Source: Verrucomicrobiota bacterium (GTDB taxonomy: Bacteria > Verrucomicrobiota > Verrucomicrobiia > JABWAM01). From it: DNA of 56,509 nt. Below, one piece after another: positions 6,067 through 14,403 of the stretch (positions within the stretch are counted from its first letter, which is position 1; each line of letters opens with the position of its first letter). A model generated the notes under the pieces. It was given only the letters and a program-made list of their open reading frames with translations. It searched no databases and had not been told where the DNA came from. Location: assembly GCA_023269615.1 (NCBI GenBank), contig JAHFSY010000030.1:1-56509 (forward strand), given 5' to 3'. The translations under genes and the position numbers were made by a program.

Positions 6067-7364
6067 TGCAAACATGGAATACAGACGTGGAAAGCCCGAG
6101 CGTGAAAAACGCCCCTGTGCCATTCCCGCTCTCGACGTCGCCGAAGCATCCCTCGCTTCCCCCACCCTCCAACGACTTCACCGCGTCCAACACCGCCTAC
6201 CGCGGCCGCCTGATCTCGTCCATCATCGCGTCCTTCATTCTCAACCTCGCATTTCTCTGGCTGCTCTTCGCCACGGACATCGCAAAGCTCGCATGGTTCA
6301 AGGAAATGGCAAAACCGAAGCCCGTCAAAGAGATGCCCCGCCTCGTGCTGATCGAGCGGCCTCCGCCCTCGGAAAAGCATCAGCCCAAAACATTCCTTGA
6401 GACCGACGCCAGCCAGGCCGAAAAAGAACCGCCCAAGGATCCGAAATTTTATTCCGAGCATAACACCACCCCGACGCAGACGACCGAGTCACCAATCAAG
6501 TCCGACGAAATTCCAAAGCTTGACGGCCACAATACAAAGACCATTGCGACCGAAACGGTTCGTCTCAGCAGGCCCTCCGCTCCCTCGCCACCGATCCCGG
6601 CGGAAGCGCCGAAGCCCGCGCAACCCGAGCAGCCCAGGCCGCCGCAGCCGGAAACCCCGAAGGTCGCGCAAACCGAGCCACCCAAACAGCAGCAGCCGGA
6701 ACCGCCCAAGCCCACGCCACCGCCTGAAAAATCCACCATCCCCCCTCCCCCTCAACCCACGCCCAAGACGCCGACCGAGCTTCCCAAGGTAGGCGAGTAC
6801 GTGCTGCTCAAGCCCGTGCCGCGCGAAATAAAATCCGCGCCCATGGAAGAACCCACTCCGCCCCCGCCCAAGCCCACGCCCCAGACCGCCCCGCGCCCGC
6901 CCCCGACACCACCCACTCCGCAGCAACAAAACACCAACCCGCATCCCGCCGTTCCTCCGTCCCCCGCGTCCCCCCCTCCGTCCTCCAATCGTGAAATCGT
7001 CACTTCCATGTCCAAGCTCGATGGTGGCGTCGGCAAGGTCGGAGAGGCGGCGGCTTTCGGTTCAGCCGAATCCCCCTTCGCCACGTACGACAAGAAAGTC
7101 ATCGGCAAAATCGGCGCTTACTGGCAGGCAAATGTCTCAAACAAATACTATGGTGAAACCGTGGGCGAGGTGGAGGTGACATTCAAACTCTTGTCTGACG
7201 GCAAGGTCAGCGACCTGCGCGTGACCAGGAACAATGCAAACCGGGTGCTCGCAGGCTGGTGCATCCAGGCCATTGAGGATTCCGCTCCATTTGCACCCTT
7301 CCCAGCCTCCATGAAAGCCATGGTCGGCGACTTCAGGGAAGGGACACTGACGTTTTCATATTGA
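6066..7364 (+). CDS. TonB-like energy transducer
   Basis: 432 residues with the classic three-part layout. A short cytoplasmic N terminus leads to one membrane helix (about 58-76, IIASFILNLAFLWLLFA). A long Pro/Lys/Glu-rich periplasmic spanner (about 95-310) follows, then a C-terminal TonB/TolA-like domain of about 95 residues (IGAYWQANVSNKYYG ... GEVEVTFKLLSDGKVSDLRV). It would link inner-membrane motor energy to an outer-membrane receptor. No exbB or exbD is nearby, so its motor is elsewhere. The start overlaps the preceding stop by one base. Confidence 0.8.
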   Translation: MQTWNTDVESPSVKNAPVPFPLSTSPKHPSLPPPSNDFTASNTAYRGRLISSIIASFILNLAFLWLLFATDIAKLAWFKEMAKPKPVKEMPRLVLIERPPPSEKHQPKTFLETDASQAEKEPPKDPKFYSEHNTTPTQTTESPIKSDEIPKLDGHNTKTIATETVRLSRPSAPSPPIPAEAPKPAQPEQPRPPQPETPKVAQTEPPKQQQPEPPKPTPPPEKSTIPPPPQPTPKTPTELPKVGEYVLLKPVPREIKSAPMEEPTPPPPKPTPQTAPRPPPTPPTPQQQNTNPHPAVPPSPASPPPSSNREIVTSMSKLDGGVGKVGEAAAFGSAESPFATYDKKVIGKIGAYWQANVSNKYYGETVGEVEVTFKLLSDGKVSDLRVTRNNANRVLAGWCIQAIEDSAPFAPFPASMKAMVGDFREGTLTFSY

Positions 7365-7426
7365 TTGTAGGGCAACGGGCCCCGTTGCCAATCCAAAGAC
7401 GGCAAGCGGGCCGCTTGCCCTACAAT
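7364..7426. repeat. TGTAG/CTACA-bounded double-hairpin element
   Basis: Outer arms ATTGTAGGGCAA (7364-7375) and TTGCCCTACAAT (7415-7426) enclose two GC-rich palindromes (GGCAACGGGCCCCGTTGCC and GGCAAGCGGGCCGCTTGCC). It starts on the last base of the TonB-like gene's stop codon, so it may also act as a terminator or mRNA 3' end. Confidence 0.8.
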
Positions 7427-7441
7427 CCTTCATCCTTTCTC

Positions 7442-8188
7442 ATGAAGCTTCAACTTCCCGTCTCCCGATTCCCGCGCCAGTTCGATCCGGGGCTTCTGGA
7501 GATGATGGACCGGCCGGATGTGGACCCGTCCCTGCTTGAGGACGACCTTCGAAACATCCAGCGCATCAACCGCTGGTGCGGCGCTTACCGCCTGATTCGT
7601 GACGAGCTGGAAATTTTTCTCGCCCGATGGAACGCCCGTGCGGAGCCGCGGCCGTCCACGTGTTCCATCCTCGACTTCTGCACCGGTTCGGGGGACATCC
7701 CGCGCGTGATTGCTGCGGCATGTCGCGCGCAAAATTTTCCAATCCGCATCACGGCCACAGACATCAATCCCCGCATGACCGACCAGGCCCGGCGTGAATC
7801 GGCGGACTATCCGGAAATTGTTTTTGAGCGGGCAGACCTTCTGGATCCGCATTACGCCCCGCTTTCCCACGACTGGGTCTTGTGCAACCTGGCGCTGCAT
7901 CATTTCTCGGCGGAACAGGCGGTGGCCGCCCTGCAAAACCTCTGGCGCATCGCGCGCGTTGGCATCCTCGTCAACGACCTTCACCGCGGCCGCCCGCTGA
8001 CCCTGATCGTGAAGCATCTGATTCCCTGGATGAGTTCCAACCCGATCACCCGTTTCGACGCGCATCTTTCCACGTTGCGCGCCTTCACGGCGGATGAACT
8101 GCGCCGCCTTGCCTTCCATGCGGACATCCCCCCGCCTGAAATTCGCGTGTACCCCTTCGGTCGCCAGGCACTGGCCGCGTGGCGGTAG
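7442..8188 (+). CDS. Class I SAM-dependent methyltransferase
   Basis: 248 residues from ATG 7442. Motif I is DFCTGSGDIPR (about residues 77-87), followed by TATDINPRM (motif II region) and VLCNLALHHF (motif IV/post). The N-terminal region (LLEMMDRPDVDPSLLEDDLRN) resembles, from memory, methyltransferases that accompany polyketide-type lipid genes in related bacteria; no such genes are nearby here, so the substrate is unknown. The stop codon TAG (8186-8188) lies inside a 12-bp direct repeat that flanks the MITE. Confidence 0.8.
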   Translation: MKLQLPVSRFPRQFDPGLLEMMDRPDVDPSLLEDDLRNIQRINRWCGAYRLIRDELEIFLARWNARAEPRPSTCSILDFCTGSGDIPRVIAAACRAQNFPIRITATDINPRMTDQARRESADYPEIVFERADLLDPHYAPLSHDWVLCNLALHHFSAEQAVAALQNLWRIARVGILVNDLHRGRPLTLIVKHLIPWMSSNPITRFDAHLSTLRAFTADELRRLAFHADIPPPEIRVYPFGRQALAAWR

Positions 8189-8191
8189 AAT

Positions 8192-8364
8192 CAGGGCTTA
8201 CGCATTTGGATTTGGCAATCATATCGGCCCGTCATTCTTGTGTTTCTTGCGCCTCTTCGCGGCCGTATTCCGATGCACCGAATGCAGAAATTGGCCGCAA
8301 AGAGGCACAAAAGGCACAGGGCGGACAACAAGCAGCTCCATAACCACTGCAAATGCGTAAGCCC
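8192..8364. mobile_element. MITE-like element with terminal inverted repeats and 12-bp flanking direct repeats
   Basis: About 173 bp. Terminal inverted repeats AGGGCTTACGCATTTG (8193-8208) and CAAATGCGTAAGCCCT (8350-8365) are perfect over 15-16 bases. TGGCGGTAGAAT occurs at 8180-8191 and again at 8365-8376, directly flanking the element, as a target-site duplication would. The inside folds back on itself (CGCCTCTTCGCGGCC near 8240, GGCCGCAAAGAGGC near 8291). There is no coding capacity. The long duplication would suit an IS4- or ISAs1-type transposase acting in trans, which is an inference. Confidence 0.75.
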
Positions 8365-8378
8365 TGGCGGTAGAATGA

Positions 8379-8403
8379 TGTAGCCGCGTTCGCCAGAACG
8401 TGG
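8379..8403. repeat. Half TGTAG element with GCGTTC hairpin
   Basis: TGTAG followed by the hairpin CCGCGTTC GCCA GAACGTGG, adjacent to the MITE's right flank and 12 bases before the lipoprotein gene. It could shape the leader of that gene. Confidence 0.65.
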
Positions 8404-8415
8404 CATATTACACTG

Positions 8416-8934
8416 ATGAAGCAGAATTTCGCCGCCATTCTTCTCTTGCTCGCCCTCATGATGGGTGCGGGCTGCGAATCCACGCCATCGAAGAGCGATC
8501 AGGAAAAGGACGGCAAGAAATATTCGGGCGTCACGTTTGAAATCCACACTCCGCCCCATGTCACCGTGGTGCCGGACCAGGGCGAAGGGTACGCCGTCCA
8601 CTACGTCCGCATCGACACCTCCAAGAGCATGATGGGCATTTACGAGGGGCTCCATCCCAAGCTGTTTTCAAAAAAGGAAACCGACCTCACCCCGATGAAG
8701 CGTGGACACCCCACCGTCAGGGACAATCTCGATCGTGGAGATGACGTCTGGGGCGTGGATTCCAACGGCAAGGGGTGGCGTGAGAGCGTGTGGGAATGCA
8801 AGAGGACATTTCAGGGAAAGAATGGCAATCCTTTCCAGGTGCCCACCATGATCCACATCTGGTACTTCGGCGCGTCGGAGCAGGAGCAGGTCGTGTTCGA
8901 CACAATCATTGATGGTCTGACCATGAAACCCTGA
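8416..8934 (+). CDS. Lipoprotein of unknown function
   Basis: 172 residues. A signal peptide ends in the lipobox MGAGC (Cys at about residue 19), so the mature protein should be lipidated and membrane-bound. The mature domain is soluble with scattered tryptophans and no recognised family. It ends 12 bases before sufT and may be co-transcribed with it, but no functional link to Fe-S assembly is visible. Confidence 0.75.
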   Translation: MKQNFAAILLLLALMMGAGCESTPSKSDQEKDGKKYSGVTFEIHTPPHVTVVPDQGEGYAVHYVRIDTSKSMMGIYEGLHPKLFSKKETDLTPMKRGHPTVRDNLDRGDDVWGVDSNGKGWRESVWECKRTFQGKNGNPFQVPTMIHIWYFGASEQEQVVFDTIIDGLTMKP

Positions 8935-8946
8935 TACGGATCCGAC

Positions 8947-9507
8947 ATGACAACACCAAATTCCGACATCATCTCCCTCGCGCGTGATTGCGACACCGTC
9001 CAGATACCCAGCGGCACCCGCACGACACTTCCCAAGGGTACGCAGTTGATGATCACACAGTCCCTCGGCGGCACCTACACGGTGGCGCCCAACACCGGGG
9101 GCCTCTTCAGCGTTGCGAGCAAGGATGCCGACGCCCTCGGATTGAAAGTGCAACCCGCCGAGCCACAAGCCGCCAAGCCCGTCGTCACCGGACCCGTGGA
9201 CGAAAAACTGGTCTGGGACCAGCTCAAGACTTGTTTCGATCCCGAGATCCCCGTGAACATCGTGGACCTCGGGCTCATCTACGATCTCAAGGCCACTCCG
9301 CTGCCGCAGGGCGGAAACCGCGTGGACGTGAAGATGACGCTCACCGCGCAGGGCTGCGGCATGGGACCCTCCATCGCCTCCGATGCCCGTGCCAAAATCC
9401 TGACGCTGCCCGGAGTCGCCGAGGCCGACGTGCAGGTGGTGTGGGACCCGCCGTGGAATCAAAGCATGATCTCCGTGGACGGAAAAGCGAAGCTGGGAAT
9501 GGCGTAG
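8947..9507 (+). CDS. sufT: SufT-type Fe-S cluster maturation protein (MIP18/DUF59)
   Basis: 186 residues. The C-terminal half is a DUF59/MIP18 domain (LVWDQLKTCFDPEIPVNIVD, then GLIYDLK, MTLTAQGCGMGPSIASDA and VWDPPWNQSMIS), with the conserved DPE-P motif and the single cysteine in QGCGMG. The N-terminal 70 or so residues (VQIPSGTRTTLPKGTQLMIT) form the extra domain that marks the SufT branch. It assists Fe-S cluster delivery in the cytoplasm. It is usually linked to suf genes, but none is present here. Confidence 0.85.
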   Translation: MTTPNSDIISLARDCDTVQIPSGTRTTLPKGTQLMITQSLGGTYTVAPNTGGLFSVASKDADALGLKVQPAEPQAAKPVVTGPVDEKLVWDQLKTCFDPEIPVNIVDLGLIYDLKATPLPQGGNRVDVKMTLTAQGCGMGPSIASDARAKILTLPGVAEADVQVVWDPPWNQSMISVDGKAKLGMA

Positions 9508-9653
9508 AGAAAAGCAGCTGGCTTCCAGCTGCCAGCTGCTGGACGGAAGGGCAGCGGGATATGCCTCGAAGCCTATCTCCCGGAATTTGGCCGCGTCTTC
9601 AAAGACAGCAAAACAGGGGTTGTCGCACGTTCGCTGACCAGCAGCGCTCCCAG

Positions 9654-11579
9654 TCAGGTTTTCTCGAAATTCAGATACGTGTACTCCTTCAGTCCCTTTT
9701 CGTATTCATCCAGCAGGCGCATCCCTTCGTTCGGCTTCACACGGTCCTCCTTGATCGCCTGGTCCACCTGTGCCTTGACCTTGCGCACCAGCTCGGTCGA
9801 CTCGTATTGGGTGACACCCAGCACGTGTGAGATCGTGGAACCCTCGATGACTTCCTCGATGTAATATCCTCCCTCTTCATCCGGGTCGAGGAATACGTGC
9901 ACTTCGTTCACGCGTCCGAACAGGTTGTGCAGGTCCCCCATGATGTCCTGGTATGCCCCAAGCAGAAAAATCCCGACATAATAGGGCTTCCCGTTGGGCG
10001 GGTGCAGGGGCAGCGTCTCGCGCACGTCCTGCAGGTCAATGAATTTTGAAATCTTGCCGTCGGAATCGCATGTGATGTCCACCAGGATGCCGTTGCGGGT
10101 GGGCGCCTCGGTGAGGCGATGCAGCGGTACGATGGGGAAAAGCTGCCCAAGCGCCCAATGATCGAGGAGGGACTGGAAGACGGAAAAGTTGCCAAGGTAC
10201 TGGTCGCACACCTGGTTTTCGAGATCGCGGATTTCCTCGGGCGTCACGCGCGTCCCCTGGTAATGTCCAACCACCTGCGTGGCGATCTGCCAGAAGAGCC
10301 GCTCAACCCTGGCTTTCGTCGGCAGGTCGAGCAGGCCGAGGTCGAACATGGATTGAGCCTCCTCCTTCAACGACTGCGCGTCGTGCAGGTATTCGCGGCG
10401 GTTGCGGCGGTTCAGCCCGTCGCGAATCTCGAAAAGCTGCCGCACGATCTTCGGATCCTCCTTGCCCGGCCACACCAGGTTGGAGGGATCATCCTTCTGG
10501 ATCGAACCAAAGAGCTCCACGACCAGCACCGAGTGATGCGCCGCCACGGCGCGCCCGCTCTCGCTCACGATGTGCGGATGGGGCACCTTCTCCAATTCAC
10601 AGATTTCCATGATGGAATACACGATGTCCGCCGTGTACTCCTGCAGCGAATAGTTCGTGGAGCTGTCGAATGATGAACGGCTGCCATCGTAGTCCACACC
10701 CAGCCCCCCGCCCACGTCCATGAACTCAATCTCGTATCCCATCTGGCGCAGCTTGGCATAATAACGGCTCCCCTCGCGCACGGCCTTCTTCACGATCGAA
10801 ATATCGGGGATCTGCGAGCCGATGTGGAAATGGAGAAGCTTAAAGCAGTGCTCGAGCTTGTTTTTCTTGAGCTGGTCCAGGGCCTCCAGCAGATCGGCGG
10901 TGGAGAGCCCGAACTTCGCATTCTCCCCGCCCGAAAGCGCCCACTTGCCCGCACCCTTCGCCAGGAGTCGCACGCGAATGCCGATCATCGGCTCCACGCC
11001 CACCTCCTTCGACACCGTGATGATGTGCCCGAGCTCCTCCAGTTTTTCAACCACGAGGATCACCTTCTTGCCAAGCTTGCATCCCATCAGCGCCGTGCGG
11101 ATGAACAGCGGGTCCTTGTACCCGTTGCAGATGATCAGGCTCTCCGGATCCTGGTGCACCGCAAGGGCCGCGAAAAGCTCTGGCTTGCTCCCAACCTCCA
11201 GCCCAAAATGATACGGCTTGCCCGCGTCAATGATCTCCTCCACCACCTCGCGAAGCTGGTTCACCTTGATCGGGAACACGCCGAGGTACTGCCCCTTGTA
11301 CCCCGTCTCGGCAATCGCCGCGCGAAATGACTCGTTGATGGATTCCACGCGATGCCGCAGCAGGTCATGAAAACGAACCAGGATCGGCAACCGCAAACCT
11401 TTCGCACGCGCCGCCTCCAGCACGTGCATCATGTCCAGCGTCGCCCCCTTCCCCTGGACCGGCGCGACGGAAATATGCCCCTGCTCGTTGACCGAAAAAT
11501 AGCCCGTGCCCCAATTCTCGATATTGTAAGTCGCCAGTGCCTCCTGCACAGACCAAGGGGTTCCGTTCTTGGGCGTCAT
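9654..11579 (-). CDS. speA: Biosynthetic arginine decarboxylase
   Basis: 641 residues, the usual SpeA length. It decarboxylates arginine to agmatine with pyridoxal phosphate, the first step of polyamine synthesis by this route. The PLP lysine lies in GVFPIKVNQ (about residues 99-107). HFHIGSQ and the GGGLGVDYDGS phosphate-binding loop follow, and the C-terminal VSESGRAVAAHHS segment is typical. The spacer 9508-9653 holds an imperfect inverted repeat (AGCTGGCTTCCAGCTGCCAGCTGCT). It is divergent from aroE across a 172-base region that must hold both promoters. Confidence 0.93.
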   Translation of the reverse strand: MTPKNGTPWSVQEALATYNIENWGTGYFSVNEQGHISVAPVQGKGATLDMMHVLEAARAKGLRLPILVRFHDLLRHRVESINESFRAAIAETGYKGQYLGVFPIKVNQLREVVEEIIDAGKPYHFGLEVGSKPELFAALAVHQDPESLIICNGYKDPLFIRTALMGCKLGKKVILVVEKLEELGHIITVSKEVGVEPMIGIRVRLLAKGAGKWALSGGENAKFGLSTADLLEALDQLKKNKLEHCFKLLHFHIGSQIPDISIVKKAVREGSRYYAKLRQMGYEIEFMDVGGGLGVDYDGSRSSFDSSTNYSLQEYTADIVYSIMEICELEKVPHPHIVSESGRAVAAHHSVLVVELFGSIQKDDPSNLVWPGKEDPKIVRQLFEIRDGLNRRNRREYLHDAQSLKEEAQSMFDLGLLDLPTKARVERLFWQIATQVVGHYQGTRVTPEEIRDLENQVCDQYLGNFSVFQSLLDHWALGQLFPIVPLHRLTEAPTRNGILVDITCDSDGKISKFIDLQDVRETLPLHPPNGKPYYVGIFLLGAYQDIMGDLHNLFGRVNEVHVFLDPDEEGGYYIEEVIEGSTISHVLGVTQYESTELVRKVKAQVDQAIKEDRVKPNEGMRLLDEYEKGLKEYTYLNFEKT

Positions 11580-11751
11580 CGCGTTATTGGAAAAAACAAA
11601 TCACTTCCCGCGTTGAAACAAATTTCGGCGGCATCTGCAAGAGTGGATTCACAATTCTGCAAAATAGTTTTTACCCGGCCGCGCAGTCTTTTTCACGCCG
11701 GGGCAAATGCCAATTGAAAATCCAGCGGCTTCCTGACACAAACAGGGCTTC

Positions 11752-12603
11752 ATGCGCATCAATGGCCAAACCCGGATCGTCGCCGTGCTGGGACATCCCG
11801 TCGCCCACACCGCCTCGCCGGCGATGCACAACGCGGCATTCGATGCGCTCGGCATGAACTGGCGGTATCTCGCCTTCGACGTGCCGCCCAATCTGCTTGG
11901 GCCGGCATTGTGCGGGCTCGCGGCAGTGGGCGTGGTTGGTGTCAACCTCACCGTGCCACACAAGATCATGGCAATGTGCCTCCTCGACCCATGCGACCGA
12001 AGTGCGCGTATGGTTGAGGCTGCAAACACGATTTCTTTTCACCGCTTGCGGAAACGGCTGATGCTTCGGGGTTACAATACGGACGGCCACGGTCTTCTCA
12101 CAGCCTTGCACGAGGAATTTGCCTTCAGACCGCGTGGAAAAACGGTGGCCATCCTCGGCTGTGGTGGCGCGGGACGTAGCGCGGCCATCCAGCTTGCGCT
12201 TTCCGGTGCAAAGAAGCTCATCCTCCTCAACCGCACGCGCTCCAAAGCCGCAGCCGTGGCGCGGCGCATTCGCGGGCTCGATCTCAAGACGGACTGCGTT
12301 TTCACGCCCCAGCCGTGTGACCTCGCGATCCAGGCCACCAGCCTCGGGCTTCGTTCATCCGATCCGTCGCCCATTACTCCGTCTGATTGGAAGCGGCTCA
12401 GCCCCCGGCTTTTCTTCGACATGGTCTATCGTCCGGCCGAGACTCGCTGCATGCGAATGGCGAAGAACTCCGGATGCAAAACAGCCAATGGCCTCGGCAT
12501 GCTGCTTCACCAGGGCGTGCGTGCATTTGAAATCTGGACCGGCCGCCGCGCCCCCATCGGGGTGATGCGACGCGCGCTCCGACGTGAGATCTACGGCAAA
12601 TGA
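11752..12603 (+). CDS. aroE: Shikimate dehydrogenase
   Basis: 283 residues. Reduces 3-dehydroshikimate to shikimate with NADPH in the chorismate pathway. The N-terminal substrate domain has GHPVAHTASPAMHNAAF, and the catalytic Lys and Asp are in NLTVPHK and NTDGHGL. The Rossmann loop is GCGGAGRSAA, with NRTRSK favouring NADPH binding. The QGVRAFEIWTG closing motif is intact. Its last four bases overlap the start of the prepilin peptidase gene, so the two are translationally coupled. Confidence 0.93.
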   Translation: MRINGQTRIVAVLGHPVAHTASPAMHNAAFDALGMNWRYLAFDVPPNLLGPALCGLAAVGVVGVNLTVPHKIMAMCLLDPCDRSARMVEAANTISFHRLRKRLMLRGYNTDGHGLLTALHEEFAFRPRGKTVAILGCGGAGRSAAIQLALSGAKKLILLNRTRSKAAAVARRIRGLDLKTDCVFTPQPCDLAIQATSLGLRSSDPSPITPSDWKRLSPRLFFDMVYRPAETRCMRMAKNSGCKTANGLGMLLHQGVRAFEIWTGRRAPIGVMRRALRREIYGK

Positions 12604-13688
12604 TCCAGCCCCAGCCACTCCTCCCGCCATGGTTTGTGCCCACATGGGCGTTCGTCATGGGCTCCATCATCGGAAGTTTCCTGAACGTCTGCATTCACCG
12701 CATGCCGCGCGGCCATTCCATTGTGAAACCGCGCTCCCGCTGTTATTCGTGCGAAAAAACCATCCCGTGGTCCGACAACATCCCGATCCTCAGCTACGTG
12801 ATCCTGGGCGGCAAATGCCGGCAGTGCGGGGCGCGCTTCTCTCCGCGTTACATGTTCGTCGAGCTCTTCACCGCGATCATGTTCGTTGCCATCTGGCAAC
12901 ACTTCGACCCGGCGACGGCGATGGTTTACACCGTGTTTGCCTGCGGCTTGATCATCGCCACGTTCATTGATTTCGAGCATTACATCATCCCCGATGAAAT
13001 CACGTGGGGCGGCGTGGTCGCCGGCATCATCTGCAGCGGGTTCGTGCCCGAGATTCAGGGCGCGGAATCACACACCCGGGCCGCGCTGTGGAGCCTCGCC
13101 GGCGCCGGCCTCGGTTACGGCGTGCTCTGGGGCGTGGTGGAACTCGGCAAACTCATTTTCGGAATCAAAAAAGTGGAACTCCCCGGCCCGACGGAAATCG
13201 CGATCACTCCCGCCGGCATCCGCATGGCGGATGAAACTGAAACGTGGGAGGAGATTTTTTCGCGCCCGACCGACACCCTCTCCTTCACCGCCGCCGCCGT
13301 CCGCCTCGGCGAACGCACATGGGAACAGGCCCTCGTGCGCGTGAACTGGCAGGAGTTGAAGGTGAACGAGGAAACGTTCCCGCTCGATGGGCTTGCCGAA
13401 TTGAGCGCCACCACCAGCAGCATCTATGTGCCGCGCGAGGCGATGGGCTTCGGCGACGTCAAATTCCTCGCCGCCATCGGCGCGTTCCTCGGCCCCAAGG
13501 CAATCTTCTTCGTGATCCTCCTCTCGTCGCTCACTGGCTCGTCGGTGGGACTCTTCACGATGGCCATCGGCAAGAAAAGCTGGGGCATGAAACTCCCATA
13601 CGGCCCCTACCTCGCCTTCGCCGCGCTCGTCTGGATTTTCGGCGGCGCCGAGCTGACCGCGCATTATTTCATGGGCTTCGGACGTTGA
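12600..13688 (+). CDS. pilD: Type IV prepilin peptidase (A24) with a large internal insert
   Basis: 362 residues, against the usual 250-290. The N-terminal methylase-type domain carries two CxxC pairs (CYSC and CRQC). The two catalytic aspartates are in FIDFEHYIIPDE and MGFGDVKFLAAIGAF, the GxGD motif. Between them is a soluble insert of about 90 residues (about 180-270). Multiple membrane helices. It removes leader peptides from type IV pilins or pseudopilins and methylates the new N terminus. No pilin genes are nearby. It is coupled to aroE by an ATGA overlap. Confidence 0.9.
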   Translation: MIQPQPLLPPWFVPTWAFVMGSIIGSFLNVCIHRMPRGHSIVKPRSRCYSCEKTIPWSDNIPILSYVILGGKCRQCGARFSPRYMFVELFTAIMFVAIWQHFDPATAMVYTVFACGLIIATFIDFEHYIIPDEITWGGVVAGIICSGFVPEIQGAESHTRAALWSLAGAGLGYGVLWGVVELGKLIFGIKKVELPGPTEIAITPAGIRMADETETWEEIFSRPTDTLSFTAAAVRLGERTWEQALVRVNWQELKVNEETFPLDGLAELSATTSSIYVPREAMGFGDVKFLAAIGAFLGPKAIFFVILLSSLTGSSVGLFTMAIGKKSWGMKLPYGPYLAFAALVWIFGGAELTAHYFMGFGR

Positions 13689-13737
13689 CCTGAATTTTTC
13701 CATTTATCATTCGCCGCCGTTGGCGTAGCGTCCCCGC

Positions 13738-14244
13738 ATGGAAGAAAGCCCCCCACCGATGGACGAAGCGCGCAAGCAAACGATGCTCTTCGCGCAACTG
13801 ATCGAAATCCTCGCGCAGAATGCCGTCATGCTCCTCGGCGTGCCGGACCGCTCAGGCCGCCAGCGCCCCCCCGACCTCAACGGCGCGGAAATGATGATCG
13901 AGATGCTTTCCGTCCTGCAGAAAAAAACAAAGGGGAATCTCACAAAGGAAGAAGACCGGATGATCACGGGCACGCTCTTCCAGCTTCAAAGCGCATTCGC
14001 CGAAGTCGCCAGCAAGAGCGGCGAATTTGAAAAAGCCCGCAAAGCCACTGAGGCGAATGAGGCGTCTGAATCCGCCGGCACAGATCCATTTGAGGAAGAC
14101 CTCGACGCCCCCCCGCCCGCGGCACCACCCCAGGCGCAGCAACCCGTCTCTTCCAATCCCCAGCCCAAGCCCCAGGGCATCCAATCTTCCGCAGCCCCAC
14201 AGTCCGCCGAGCGCAAGGTCAAGTTCACCAAGAAGTACGAGTGA
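13738..14244 (+). CDS. DUF1844 family protein
   Basis: 168 residues. The conserved part (residues about 12-95) has FAQLIEILAQNAVMLLGVPD, PPDLNGAEMMIEMLSVLQ and KTKGNLTKEEDRM, which matches the small bacterial DUF1844 family, whose biochemical role is unknown to me. The C terminus is a low-complexity tail rich in P, A and Q ending in basic residues. It is followed by a strong inverted repeat. Confidence 0.8.
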   Translation: MEESPPPMDEARKQTMLFAQLIEILAQNAVMLLGVPDRSGRQRPPDLNGAEMMIEMLSVLQKKTKGNLTKEEDRMITGTLFQLQSAFAEVASKSGEFEKARKATEANEASESAGTDPFEEDLDAPPPAAPPQAQQPVSSNPQPKPQGIQSSAAPQSAERKVKFTKKYE

Positions 14245-14284
14245 TTCCTCGGACGCTTGCTCCGAAGGTGCTTGGAAGTTCCGA

Positions 14285-14385
14285 GGTAGGGCGTGCTCGC
14301 CGAGCGCGCCGTCGTCCTCCATCATAATTACACATTCACTTTCCACAGGCCATCGCCTCGGCGCGCTCGGCGAGCACGCCCTACC
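14285..14385. repeat. Inverted repeat between convergent genes
   Basis: GGTAGGGCGTGCTCGCCGAG at 14285-14304 continues to 14310. It is perfectly mirrored by 14360-14385, ending CACGCCCTACC: 26-bp arms around a 49-base loop. It sits between the DUF1844 gene and the convergent aminotransferase gene, so it could stop transcription from both sides. It is of the same general design as the GTAGG...CCTAC elements elsewhere. Confidence 0.8.
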
Positions 14386-14403
14386 ACCAGCAAGGAAAGG
14401 CAC

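Noticed and set aside
4117..6165. A 682-codon open frame on the minus strand, and similar long antisense frames at 20737-23346 (+) and 32314-33858 (+)
   Set aside because: Each lies opposite a clearly recognisable conserved gene (beta-CASP RNase, hpn genes, CNNM protein). High GC content makes long antisense frames common, and their sequences show no domain.
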